This document shows, in pieces, positions 25,307-33,995 of a stretch of 64,000 nt of DNA. A program made the position numbers and the translations under genes. Under the pieces are notes generated by a model. It saw only the letters and a program-made list of their open reading frames with translations. It was not told where the DNA came from and ran no database searches. This stretch comes from Gallionellales bacterium GWA2_60_142. GTDB lineage: Bacteria > Pseudomonadota > Gammaproteobacteria > Burkholderiales > Gallionellaceae. The stretch covers positions 1 through 64,000 of the forward strand of contig MGWR01000050.1 of the NCBI GenBank assembly GCA_001801085.1, given 5' to 3'. Position 1 is the stretch's first letter. Each line of letters opens with the position of its first letter.

Positions 25307-27268
25307 ATGGATAATTTGAAAAATCTAAAACTTGTCTGTCTTTCGATTTTGGCCCTGCCAGCGACCGCATGGGCTGAAATCGATCCGTATAGTTTGTCGC
25401 TCGAAGAGTTGATGAATATCCCCGTGACGGTTTCTTCGCGCAAGGCGCTCTCCCAGCGGAAAACGCCGGGCATAGTCACGGTCATTTCCGGAGAGGAAAT
25501 CCGTTATAGCGGCGCGCGCGATCTGATCGACGTGTTGCGGCAGGTGCCGGGCATGGATTTTCGGGTGACGGTCAACAACAGCATTTCGCTGGGGATGCGC
25601 GGTCACATCGGTTCGGACGGGCGTGTGCTGATGCTGGTCGATGGCATCGAGGTCAACGAGCATCGTTACGGCGGCGCAAACCTCGGGCAAGGTTTTCCGG
25701 TCGAGCAGATCGCCCGTATCGAAATCATCCGCGGTTCGGCATTGGCGCTATACGGCGGCACCGCATTGCTCGGGGTTATCAACATCATCAGCAAGAGCGC
25801 GGAAGAACTGGATGGCGTCCACGTCGGCGCTGGTTTTGGCTATGCCAATTCGGGAGTCAGGAGCCGCGAGTATGCGAGCGTCATGCTAGGCAGCGGCGCA
25901 GGCGGTCCGGTGAAATTGACCGCAATGGCCCACACGGGACGCGCCTTGCGCAGCGACCGGACTTATCAGGATGTGAACGGCGCAACTTTCAATATGGCGA
26001 ACGCGAATGCCGTCAGTCCCGGTTTCGTCAACATGGGTTTGCAGGCGGGCAATTTCAGCGCCCGCTATTTGCACGAAGACTCTCAAGTCAACGATCGCGA
26101 TGGTTCTGCAAACAATATCCGTTCCGCGGATTTCAAGAATTTTTACTACAGCGATTCGCTATTGCTGCAACATCGTTACGAGGCGAACGAGCGCGTGACG
26201 CTGACGCCCAGCGTGCTGTTCCAGCAAGAGAACCCGCGCAAGACGGTGAGGTCGGATGGCACGGTGGCCAGCGAAACCACGGTCGGGCGCTTGCAAGTAA
26301 AGCTTCCGGTGGCGTGGGAAACGAATTCCGATTGGCATCTTGCCGGGGGCATGGAATATCTGGGCGAAGATTATCGGGGCACTGTGCGCCCGTTCCCATT
26401 GCGGCAACTGCCTTATAACAGCACCGGGGTCGTCAGCCTGTACGGCGAAGCGTTGTCGCGTAATGACTGGGGCGACATCACGGCCAGCGCCCGGTTGGAT
26501 CGGCACAGCCATGCCGGTCCGCTGCGGGCGGAGCGGCTGGGCTATACGCGCATCATGGGAGATTGGCACGTCAAATTCATGGGCAGCTACGCAAGACGCG
26601 CGCCGTCTATCGAAAGCTATGCCTCCAAACCCTCCCCCTTGATGATAAAGCCGGAAGCGGCTCGTACCTGGGAGATGGAAACGGGTTACCGTATCGACGC
26701 CGATTCGCAATTGGCCGTTAACTTGTTCGACATCGTCACGTATGACACCCAGGTTCTTATCAATATGCAGAAGGTGCGCACCCGCGGACTGGAAGCTGAA
26801 TACAAAATACGCAAGGACTGGGGGTATGCCGATGTCGCATACTCGTACTACAACGCGGCGGGCACCGATACGAATCTGGTGAAGGTGATGCCAGACCCGT
26901 TTGCAACTGCGGTCGTCGATAACAGCATGAACCTGGCTTTCCCGGCCCATAAGCTGACGGCCAATCTGCACTACAAATTATCGGATGGCTTGTCGATCAA
27001 TCCTTCACTGGTTTATCTCGGACCGCGTTGGGGGATGGTGGCGCCGGATCTCGGCGCAGGCGGCACACTCAGGCATTTCGCTGCCATGCCGCTCGTCGAT
27101 GTGGCGCTGAATTGGGAAAATGCTTTGACCAAGGGGCTGGATGTAACCCTTGCTTTGCACAACGCGCTGAATAAGGACGTGGATTTTATTTCCCCGATGC
27201 ATTCGTATCATGCCCCCTTGCCGGGCATGAGTCGCGAAGTGGTGTTGCAGGCGCAATACGAATTTTAA
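25307..27268 (+). CDS. TonB-dependent outer-membrane receptor
   Basis: A 653-residue receptor with a signal peptide (about 1-23, CLSILALPATAWA), a plug domain (about 40-160: VTVISGEEIRYSGARDLIDV, VLMLVDGIEVNE, IARIEIIRGSALALYGG, GVINIIS) and a 22-strand-type beta barrel ending in the aromatic C-terminal strand LQAQYEF. Substrate is unknown. The early segment LSLEELMNIPVTVSSRK is typical of receptors in operons with a YfiR-like protein and a membrane GGDEF/kinase sensor, and exactly that order follows here. Confidence 0.9.
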   Translation: MDNLKNLKLVCLSILALPATAWAEIDPYSLSLEELMNIPVTVSSRKALSQRKTPGIVTVISGEEIRYSGARDLIDVLRQVPGMDFRVTVNNSISLGMRGHIGSDGRVLMLVDGIEVNEHRYGGANLGQGFPVEQIARIEIIRGSALALYGGTALLGVINIISKSAEELDGVHVGAGFGYANSGVRSREYASVMLGSGAGGPVKLTAMAHTGRALRSDRTYQDVNGATFNMANANAVSPGFVNMGLQAGNFSARYLHEDSQVNDRDGSANNIRSADFKNFYYSDSLLLQHRYEANERVTLTPSVLFQQENPRKTVRSDGTVASETTVGRLQVKLPVAWETNSDWHLAGGMEYLGEDYRGTVRPFPLRQLPYNSTGVVSLYGEALSRNDWGDITASARLDRHSHAGPLRAERLGYTRIMGDWHVKFMGSYARRAPSIESYASKPSPLMIKPEAARTWEMETGYRIDADSQLAVNLFDIVTYDTQVLINMQKVRTRGLEAEYKIRKDWGYADVAYSYYNAAGTDTNLVKVMPDPFATAVVDNSMNLAFPAHKLTANLHYKLSDGLSINPSLVYLGPRWGMVAPDLGAGGTLRHFAAMPLVDVALNWENALTKGLDVTLALHNALNKDVDFISPMHSYHAPLPGMSREVVLQAQYEF

Positions 27269-27331
27269 TGTCACGCTTATGACCGCCGCACCAGCCTCGC
27301 CGACGAATCTTATCCAGACCGCTTTCACAGT

Positions 27332-27862
27332 ATGAATTCGTTCCGGTATCTCTCCTTGATGCTGTTCCTGGTATGGCTGCCGCCATGCCAGGCTGGAGGC
27401 GTATCGGAAAATCAGGTGAAATCCGCCTACGTCCTGAATTTTGCCAAATTCGTGGAGTGGCCGGCCGGGACCGCTTGGGACGACAACAAGGCGACGCTTT
27501 GCGTGGTGGGCCGCAACGTGCTGGGCGGCGCGCTTCTGGAGCTTGACGGGCGCAAGGCCGGAGGGCGCGAACTGCGCGTCGTTCAGCGCGAGAATGCCAA
27601 CGACAAGCTGGCCGGTTGCCAGCTGGTGTTTATCGGGGAGTCGGAGCGGCAGCGGGCAGCCGCCATTATTGCCGCTCTCGCAGAGTCTTCCGCGCTGACC
27701 ATTTCGGATATCGATGATTTTGCGGAAAAGGGCGGTTGCATCGGATTGTCGTATTGCGAAAACAAAATCGTTTTCGATGTCAATCTGGCCGCGTCGAAAA
27801 AGTCGAGGCTGCGCTTTCCCAGCCAGTTGCTGAGCCTCGCATCCAATGTTTTCGGAAAATAA
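27332..27862 (+). CDS. YfiR-like periplasmic protein (DUF4154)
   Basis: A 176-residue exported protein with a signal peptide (about 1-22) and the DUF4154/YfiR pattern VKSAYVLNFAKFVEWP, CVVGRNVLGGAL, CQLVFIGESE, ALTISDIDDFAEKGGCIGL and ENKIVFDVNLAA. In Pseudomonas YfiR is a periplasmic inhibitor of the CHASE8 diguanylate cyclase YfiN. The next gene is a CHASE8 protein, so the same pairing is expected, but that partner is truncated here. The start overlaps nothing; the 3' end lies four bases before the likely start of the CHASE8 fragment. Confidence 0.85.
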   Translation: MNSFRYLSLMLFLVWLPPCQAGGVSENQVKSAYVLNFAKFVEWPAGTAWDDNKATLCVVGRNVLGGALLELDGRKAGGRELRVVQRENANDKLAGCQLVFIGESERQRAAAIIAALAESSALTISDIDDFAEKGGCIGLSYCENKIVFDVNLAASKKSRLRFPSQLLSLASNVFGK

Positions 27863-27866
27863 GTAC

Positions 27867-28150
27867 ATGCATATCCTGCCCAACATGTCGCGCTGGTCCC
27901 TGCACAAAAAGATCGTATCGATCATTATGCTGGGCAGCGCGGTTTGCCTGTTTGTCGGCTTTGCGGTGCTGGTCGCCAGTTCGGCGGCCAGCCGTTACGA
28001 AGACTCGCTACGCAATTTATCCGGACTTGCCGATGTGCTCGCCGAGAACGGACAGGCCGCACTGGTTTTCGCCGATCAGCAGGAGTCTGACAGACTGCTT
28101 GCGTCCCTTAAAGAACATCGCGAAATCGCTTCCGCATGGCTGGTGACCGG
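27867..28150 (+). pseudogene. Truncated CHASE8 membrane sensor (YfiN/TpbB-like N-terminus)
   Basis: About 95 recognisable residues: a cytoplasmic start, a transmembrane helix (IVSIIMLGSAVCLFVGFAVLV) and the first part of a CHASE8 domain (LADVLAENGQAALVFADQQE, LLASLKEHREIASAWLV). Family members continue with a second helix, HAMP and a GGDEF or kinase domain; here homology stops near 28150 and the open frame runs on through the antisense of a different gene. The effector half is lost, so any c-di-GMP or kinase output is gone. An upstream ATG at 27846 inside yfiR is also possible. Confidence 0.75.
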
Positions 28151-28372
28151 CGTCAGCGGCAGCAAGGCGATGAAGTCCCGGGTTGTGGGGCTGTCGGTCA
28201 GGGTGGCGGTCATGGACTTGCCGTTGATCGTCATGCGAATCTTCATGGTACTGGCCTCCTGGTGCGCTGCACTGGTTGAATGCCCTGTCCTGCTTTTCGA
28301 GGTGGCGCGGTCTTCTGCGGAACATGCCGAAACGAGACATAGCAGAAACAGGGCCAAGGCAAGGCGCTTCAT
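28145..28372 (-). pseudogene. Truncated cyclophilin-like lipoprotein
   Basis: The 5' part of a gene for an exported cyclophilin-like (Cyclophil_like2) protein: signal peptide MKRLALALFLLCLVSACS with a lipobox cysteine, a linker, then MKIRMTINGKSMTATLTDSP and RDFIALLPLT. Homologues continue for about 80 more residues (the LLPLT is normally followed by the second half of the barrel). Here the frame reads into the antisense of the CHASE8 fragment and stops at 28076. The junction is about 28145-28152. A good ribosome binding site (AGGAG) precedes the ATG. It lies just downstream of the dehydrogenase and probably was its operon partner. Confidence 0.7.
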
Positions 28373-28391
28373 TAAGTTACTCCTGGCGGCT

Positions 28392-29447
28392 TCAGGTCGC
28401 GGTCTTGAGCGAAGCCATGTCGATGACAAAGCGGTAACGCACGTCGCTCTTCAGCAACCGCTCATAGGCCGTGTTGATGTAGTTCATCGGGATCGTCTCG
28501 ATGTCGGAGACGATGCCGTGCTCCGCGCAGAAATCCAGCATCTCCTGCGTTTCCGGAATGCCGCCGATCATCGATCCGGCCAGGTTGCGTCGCTTCATGA
28601 TCAGGTGGAACACGTTGGGCGATGGATGGGGCGATGCCGGTGCTCCGACCAAGGTCATGGTTCCGTCGCGTTTCAGCAGGCAAAGGTATGCGTCGAGATT
28701 ATGGGGGGCTGCGACGGTGTTGAGGATCAGATCGAAGCTCTTGGCTTGCGCAGCCATTTCGTCAGTATTGCGTGAAACCACGACCTCGTCCGCACCCAGC
28801 GCCTTCGCAGCCTTGCGCTTGGATTCCGAAGTGGTGAACGCCACAACGTGAGCGCCCATGGCATGGGCCAGTTTGATCCCCATGTGACCCAGTCCACCGA
28901 TGCCGACTACGCCGACCTTCTTGCCCGGTCCTGCGTTCCAGTGACGCAGCGGCGAATAGGTAGTGATACCCGCGCACAGCAACGGCGCCACCGCGGCCAG
29001 TTGCGCCTCGGGGTGACGGATGCGCAAGACGTAACGCTCATGCACGACGATCTGCTGCGAATAGCCGCCCAGCGTGTGGCCGGGAGCGTCCGGTGTCGGG
29101 CCATTGTAGGTGCCGACCATGTTGTCGCAATAATTTTCCTGGCCGGCATCGCACTCCTCACAATGCTGGCAGCTATCGACGATACAGCCGACTCCAACCA
29201 GATCGTTGATTTTGAAACCGGCAACGTGGGCGCCGACTGCGGACACGCGGCCGACGATCTCGTGACCGGGTACGCACGGAAAGATCGTGCCGGCCCATTC
29301 AGCCCGCACCTGATGCAGGTCCGAGTGGCACACGCCGCAATAGGCGATGTCGATCTGCACATCGTGTGCACCCGGCGGGCGCCGCGTGATTTCCATTGAT
29401 TCCAGCGACTTGTTGCTGGCGTATGAGCCATAGGCTTTGACGGTCAT
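28392..29447 (-). CDS. Zinc-dependent alcohol dehydrogenase, YahK-like aldehyde reductase
   Basis: A 351-residue medium-chain dehydrogenase. Catalytic zinc ligands are in GVCHSDLHQVR and PGHEIVG; the structural zinc cysteines occur in the CQHCEECDAGQENYC region; the Rossmann motif is VGIGGLGHMGIKLA. The cinnamyl-alcohol/YahK subgroup reduces a broad range of aldehydes with NADPH. It sits on the minus strand downstream of an exported hydrolase (21-base gap) and upstream of the truncated cyclophilin-like gene, an arrangement consistent with an aldehyde or xenobiotic stress operon under the divergent LysR regulator. Confidence 0.92.
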   Translation of the reverse strand: MTVKAYGSYASNKSLESMEITRRPPGAHDVQIDIAYCGVCHSDLHQVRAEWAGTIFPCVPGHEIVGRVSAVGAHVAGFKINDLVGVGCIVDSCQHCEECDAGQENYCDNMVGTYNGPTPDAPGHTLGGYSQQIVVHERYVLRIRHPEAQLAAVAPLLCAGITTYSPLRHWNAGPGKKVGVVGIGGLGHMGIKLAHAMGAHVVAFTTSESKRKAAKALGADEVVVSRNTDEMAAQAKSFDLILNTVAAPHNLDAYLCLLKRDGTMTLVGAPASPHPSPNVFHLIMKRRNLAGSMIGGIPETQEMLDFCAEHGIVSDIETIPMNYINTAYERLLKSDVRYRFVIDMASLKTAT

Positions 29448-29468
29448 GGTGTTCTCCTTGATTTGAAA

Positions 29469-30584
29469 TTATTTGAGGTGCGTGGAGAAGAAGCTGGTCA
29501 GCTTGTCGAACGGGATCAGGTTCACCCGGTCGTAAAGATCGACATGCCCGGCACCGGGGACGATGACCAACTCCTTCGGTTCGGCAGCCAGCTTGTAAGC
29601 CTCTTCGCTGAACTCGCGGGAGTGAGCAGCATCACCCGTGATGAAAAGCATCGGTCGCGGCGAGATCGTCTCGATATCGTTGAACGGGTAGAAGTTCATG
29701 AATTTGACGTTACTGGTCAGCGTCGGGTGCGTGGTGAGTTTGCGCGACGAACCCTTGGGGGTGTATTCGCCGCGCTGGGTGCGGTAGAAATCAAAGAACT
29801 CACGCTGAATCGGGTGAGTGTCTTTGTTCAGTTCATGGACTGTTCCACTGGTGTACTTTGTTTCGCCGCCAGTAAATTCCACGTAACGTTGTTCCGCTGC
29901 CTCCGCGATGATCTGCTTGCGCTGCTCAAGGGTCTGCGAGTGATTCAGTGTATTACGATTGGCCGCGCCCATGTCGTACATGCTGACCGTGGCGATGGCT
30001 TTCATGCGCGGATCAATCTTGGCGGCGCTGATGACAAAGCTCCCGCTGCCGCAAATCCCGAGGACGCCAATCCGTTGCCGATCAACAAAAGACTGCGTCC
30101 CAAGGTAATCCACCGCCGCACTGTAATCTTCGGAATATATTTCGGGTGAAACCGCATTGCGCGGCTGACCTTCGCTTTCCCCCCAGAATGACAAATCAAG
30201 GGACAAGGTAACGAAGCCCCGTTCAGCCATTTTCGTCGCATACAGATTGGCGCTTTGCTCTTTGACCGCACCCATCGGATGTCCAACGATGATCGCTGCG
30301 TTTTTCAGATTCCGATCAAGCTTCTTGGGAGTGAAGAGATTCCCCGTGACCTTCATTTGATATTGGTTCTTGAAGGTGACCTTCTGCATGATCACCTTGT
30401 CGCTGGTATAGAAGTTGGCAGCGCCATTCGACATGTCTTGGGCGACTGCCGGCACAGCGAGGGCAGCCACCATGGCGAGCGTTGCCATACCGGCAACGGC
30501 CACTTTCAGGAAATTGCGACGGCCTGCAGACGGAGTCGGGTTTGCATTGATGCTTTGACGCTCAGGGGGAAGGTGCGTGCTCAT
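29469..30584 (-). CDS. Tat-exported alpha/beta hydrolase (YcjY/dienelactone hydrolase-like)
   Basis: A 371-residue hydrolase with a twin-arginine signal (GRRNFLKVAVAGMATLAM, about 21-38) and cleavage near AVPAVAQ. The hydrolase body has the oxyanion region AIIVGHPMGAVKEQSAN, a nucleophile-elbow segment GVLGICGSGSFV where Cys takes the usual Ser position (as in dienelactone-hydrolase relatives), MLFITGDAAHSREFS, and a late His in VPGAGHVDLYD. The substrate is unknown. It is the first gene of a minus-strand operon divergent from lysR. Confidence 0.85.
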   Translation of the reverse strand: MSTHLPPERQSINANPTPSAGRRNFLKVAVAGMATLAMVAALAVPAVAQDMSNGAANFYTSDKVIMQKVTFKNQYQMKVTGNLFTPKKLDRNLKNAAIIVGHPMGAVKEQSANLYATKMAERGFVTLSLDLSFWGESEGQPRNAVSPEIYSEDYSAAVDYLGTQSFVDRQRIGVLGICGSGSFVISAAKIDPRMKAIATVSMYDMGAANRNTLNHSQTLEQRKQIIAEAAEQRYVEFTGGETKYTSGTVHELNKDTHPIQREFFDFYRTQRGEYTPKGSSRKLTTHPTLTSNVKFMNFYPFNDIETISPRPMLFITGDAAHSREFSEEAYKLAAEPKELVIVPGAGHVDLYDRVNLIPFDKLTSFFSTHLK

Positions 30585-30704
30585 AGTCGATACTCCTAAT
30601 AAATTTGGCGAAGTAAGTCTAGTCCGGACAATTACCCTTGACTAGCTAATGAATACTTAATGACAATATAAGCTCACCTAATAAATAACCTTGGAGATCG
30701 GGTC
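30585..30704. promoter_or_regulatory. Divergent LysR/hydrolase control region
   Basis: A 120-base AT-rich stretch between the hydrolase and lysR genes, markedly richer in A/T than its surroundings. Such regions usually hold LysR-type T-N11-A operators, and several short AT-rich dyads are visible, but I could not fix a single site. Confidence 0.4.
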
Positions 30705-31592
30705 ATGGCGAGACGCAACCTCAACGATTTGCTGGCTTTCGTCACGGTAGCGCGGGAAGGCAGCTTTACCCGCGCCGCAGCCGTGTTGGGCGTGAGCCAG
30801 TCGGCCCTCAGTCAGGCGATAGGTGGTCTGGAGACCCGGATGGAAATCCGGCTGCTCGCCCGCACGACGCGCAGCGTGTCGCCGACGGCTGCCGGCGAGC
30901 GGCTGTTGCAGGCAATCGGCCACCGTTTCGACGAGATCGAAGCGGAACTGGATGCCCTCACGGAAATGCGCGACAAGCCGGCCGGTACCGTGCGCATTAC
31001 CTGTACCGATCACGCCCTGAGATCTCTGCTGTTGCCCAAGCTCGCGCCATTGCTGCACGAGTACCCCGACATCAAGCTGGAATTCGACATCAGCTACGGC
31101 CTCAGGGACATTGTCGCGGATCGCTTCGACGCGGGCGTGCGCCTGGGTGACTATGTCGACAGGGACATGATCGCGCTTCCCATCAGCCCGCCGTTTCGGA
31201 TGGCCGCCGCAGCCGCGCCGTCCTATTTCGCAAAGCTACCGCCACCGATGACACCGAACGAATTGACGGCACATCGTTGCATCAATTTTCGTATGTCGGG
31301 TGATGGCGGCCTGTACGCCTGGGAGTTCGAGCGCGACGGTCGCAAGTTGAACGTCCACGTCGACGGCCAGATCATCCTCAACACCTCGGACCATATCGTG
31401 GCGGCAGCACTGGCCGGGTTAGGCATAGCCTTCATACTGGAAGACGAATTTTCACCGCATATCGAGGAAGGCCGTCTGGTGCGCGTGCTAGAAGACTGGT
31501 GCCCGCCATTCGCCGGCTACCGCCTGTATTACCCGAGCCGTCGACAGCTTTCGCCCGCGTTCAAACTGGTTGTCGAGGCGTTACGTATGTAG
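30705..31592 (+). CDS. LysR-family transcriptional regulator
   Basis: A 295-residue LTTR. The N-terminal winged helix-turn-helix (about 5-64) reads FVTVAREGSFTRAAAVLGVS, QSALSQAIGGLE, LLARTTRSVSPTAAGERLL. The effector domain (about 90-295) begins GTVRITCTDHALRSLLLPKL. It belongs to the CrgA/AaeR-like branch often set next to redox enzymes. It is transcribed divergently from the hydrolase-dehydrogenase operon, its probable target. Confidence 0.93.
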   Translation: MARRNLNDLLAFVTVAREGSFTRAAAVLGVSQSALSQAIGGLETRMEIRLLARTTRSVSPTAAGERLLQAIGHRFDEIEAELDALTEMRDKPAGTVRITCTDHALRSLLLPKLAPLLHEYPDIKLEFDISYGLRDIVADRFDAGVRLGDYVDRDMIALPISPPFRMAAAAAPSYFAKLPPPMTPNELTAHRCINFRMSGDGGLYAWEFERDGRKLNVHVDGQIILNTSDHIVAAALAGLGIAFILEDEFSPHIEEGRLVRVLEDWCPPFAGYRLYYPSRRQLSPAFKLVVEALRM

Positions 31593-31867
31593 GCGACCAA
31601 TCGTTGATTGGCGGAAATGAATACCACCAAGTCTACTGCCTGCAAATTGCAGCATAGCGGACTGAAACTGTAGGTCAGTCGAACGTCCGCAAAGTCCGAA
31701 GATGGGTAGCTACCCGTATTGTGCGCGACCGTCCGGAAATGGCACGAAGCTGACTTATTCAACAGCGTTCACCACCGGCAGCTCAGGCCGAAGAGCTGAC
31801 CTTCATAATCGCCACGACTGTCTTTTCATGGCATTAAGCCGTGGATGCGGTGTGCCGGGTAATCGGT
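31593..31867. other. Intergenic region with no recognised element
   Basis: About 275 bases between convergent lysR and the antiporter gene. I see no gene, no strong hairpin with a T-run and no named repeat. It marks the right-hand border of the dehydrogenase-hydrolase-LysR module. Confidence 0.4.
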
Positions 31868-33838
31868 TTAGCCCTGATGCAGCTTGAGCTCCGCCTGCTG
31901 CAGCGCTTCCGGCAGGCCGAACAGCACCAGCACGTCGCCGGTCTGCATGACCATGTCCGGGCTGGGTTGCGAGCCGCGCAGGTTGTGGCGGCGCACGGCG
32001 TTGACTTCGACGTCCAGCGCATCCAGACCGATGTCCCCCAGCGCCTTGCCGACGGCAGTCGAGCCCTCCTTGAGCAGCACGCTGAGGAAGCGCGACTGCA
32101 TGCTCTCGGTGCCGTCGCCGACATCGCTGCCGGGGGTGCGCAGGTAGCCGCTGAATGCGGCATAGCGGCGCGCGCGACTTTCCTGCACGCGGCGGATCAC
32201 GCGGGTGAGCGGGATGCCGGCCATCAGCAGCGCTTGTGAGGCGAGCATCACGCTGCCTTCCAGCACTTCGGCGACGACTTCCGCCGCGCCCGCCGCTTTC
32301 AAGGCCTCGACATGGGTGTCGTCGGTGGTGCGCACGATTACCGGCAGGTCGGGGCGTAATTCCTTGGTGTGGCGCAGGATCGCCAGCGCGGAATGTTTGT
32401 CGCTGTAGGTGACCACCAGCGCCTTCGCGCGCATCAGGCCTGCGGCCATCAGCACTTCGCGCTTGGCCGCGTCGCCGTAGACCACGCTTTCGCCTGCGGT
32501 GACGGCTTCGCGCACGCGCCTTGAGTCGAGGTCGAGGGCGATGAAGCGCAGTTTTTCCTGCTTCAGGAAGTTCGCCAGCGCGCCGCCGCTGCGACCGTAA
32601 CCGCAGATGATCACGTGGCCGCTGCTGCCCATGCTCTGGATCGCAATCTGGTGCATTTGCATCGCGCGGTTGGTCCACTCGGCGGCGGAGAAGCGCCTTG
32701 CGATGGCTTCACCGTGCTGGATCAGGAAGGGTGCGGCCAGCATAGACAGCAGCATCGCCGCCAGCACGATCTGCATCGTCGGGTCGTTGATCAGGTGTGC
32801 ACCGTCCGCCAGCGTCAGCAGCACGAAGCCGAATTCGCCCGCCTGCGCGAGGCCGATCGCGCTGCGCAACGCGACGCCCCAGTCGCCCTCGAAGGCGCGC
32901 GCGAGCAGGGCGACGATCAGTGCCTTGAACAGGATCAGGCACGCCAGCGCCAGCAGTATCCAGCCGAAGTCGCCGATGACCGCACCGACGTTGAGCTTCA
33001 TGCCGATGGTGACGAAGAACAGGCCGAGCAGCACGTCGCGGAACGGCTTGATGTCCTCTTCCACCTGGTAGCGGTACTCGGTCTCGGAGATCAGCATGCC
33101 GGCGACGAACGCGCCCAGCGCCAGCGACAGTCCGGCCAGTTCGGTGAAGAAGGCCAGCCCTAGCGTGATCAGCAGCACGTTGAGCATGAACAGTTCGGAG
33201 GATTTCTGCCGCGCGACGATATGGAACCAGGAGCGCATGATGCGCTGCCCGAATACCAGCAGCACCAGCAGCACGCCGATGGCCTTGAGCGTGGCGTAGG
33301 CCAGAGTGGCGGCCAGGTCGTCTGGATTGGAAGCCAGCGCGGGGATGATGATCAACAGCGGGACCACGGCGAGGTCCTGGAACAGCAGCACGCCCATCAT
33401 CTGCTGGCCGTAGGGCAGGTTCAGTTCGGCGCGCTCGACCAGCATCTTGCTGACGATGGCGGTGGAGGACATCGCCAGCACGCCGCCCAGCGCGAGGCCT
33501 GCGCGCCAGTCCAGTCCGAACAGCGAGGCGATTGCCATCACCAGCGCCATCGTGACGATGACCTGCGCGCCACCCAGCCCGAACACCGTGCGCTTCATCG
33601 CGGTCAATCGCGTCAGGCTGAATTCCAGGCCGATGCTGAACATCAGGAATACCACGCCGAATTCGGCCAAGTGTTGCGTCCCCTCCGCGTCCGGGAGCCA
33701 GGCCAGCGCATGCGGGCCGATCAGGATGCCGACCGCGAGATAGCCCAGCATCACCGGCAGACGCAGGATGCGGCACAGCACCACGACCATTACGGCGGTG
33801 GCGAGGAGGATCAGGACGAGGGAGAGAGTGCTATCCAT
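31868..33838 (-). CDS. KefB/KefC-type monovalent cation/proton antiporter with TrkA-N domain
   Basis: A 656-residue CPA2-family transporter. About 12 hydrophobic segments (1-390) include the exchanger core (GYLAVGILIGPHAL, LMFSIGLEFSLTRL, LALGGVLAMSSTAIVSKML, LLFQDLAVVPLLIII). A RCK/TrkA-N domain (about 412-530, HVIICGYGRSGGALANFL) binds a nucleotide and a TrkA-C-like domain ends the protein (SPDMVMQTGDVLVLFGLPEAL). It probably exports K+ in exchange for H+ under electrophile stress. The ATG at 33838 starts directly before the first helix. Confidence 0.9.
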   Translation of the reverse strand: MDSTLSLVLILLATAVMVVVLCRILRLPVMLGYLAVGILIGPHALAWLPDAEGTQHLAEFGVVFLMFSIGLEFSLTRLTAMKRTVFGLGGAQVIVTMALVMAIASLFGLDWRAGLALGGVLAMSSTAIVSKMLVERAELNLPYGQQMMGVLLFQDLAVVPLLIIIPALASNPDDLAATLAYATLKAIGVLLVLLVFGQRIMRSWFHIVARQKSSELFMLNVLLITLGLAFFTELAGLSLALGAFVAGMLISETEYRYQVEEDIKPFRDVLLGLFFVTIGMKLNVGAVIGDFGWILLALACLILFKALIVALLARAFEGDWGVALRSAIGLAQAGEFGFVLLTLADGAHLINDPTMQIVLAAMLLSMLAAPFLIQHGEAIARRFSAAEWTNRAMQMHQIAIQSMGSSGHVIICGYGRSGGALANFLKQEKLRFIALDLDSRRVREAVTAGESVVYGDAAKREVLMAAGLMRAKALVVTYSDKHSALAILRHTKELRPDLPVIVRTTDDTHVEALKAAGAAEVVAEVLEGSVMLASQALLMAGIPLTRVIRRVQESRARRYAAFSGYLRTPGSDVGDGTESMQSRFLSVLLKEGSTAVGKALGDIGLDALDVEVNAVRRHNLRGSQPSPDMVMQTGDVLVLFGLPEALQQAELKLHQG

Positions 33839-33979
33839 GGGTTCGATGCGTGTTGTTTGTGCGTTTCGATCATTATTCCCTGATGATGCCGTAACTCGCG
33901 CGGATTGCAAAATGAAATCGGGCATCGCGGCAACGGCGTTCGCGTCGCGGCCGGAAACGCGCCCCGCGCTTGCCGCCCT

Positions 33980-33988
33980 TGCTATAAT
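33980..33988 (+). promoter_or_regulatory. Extended -10 promoter abutting kdsD
   Basis: TGCTATAAT (33980-33988) is an extended -10 element (TGn-TATAAT). The first base of transcription would fall within a few bases of the kdsD ATG at 33996, so the mRNA would be leaderless or nearly so. Confidence 0.55.
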
Positions 33989-33995
33989 GCGCGCC

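Noticed and set aside
28151-28775. Continuation of the CHASE8 open frame
   Set aside because: It reads the antisense of the cyclophilin-like and dehydrogenase genes and has no family pattern.
32615-33883. Gln/His-rich plus-strand frames opposite the antiporter gene
   Set aside because: Antisense shadows of a hydrophobic membrane protein gene, biased in composition and without family similarity.
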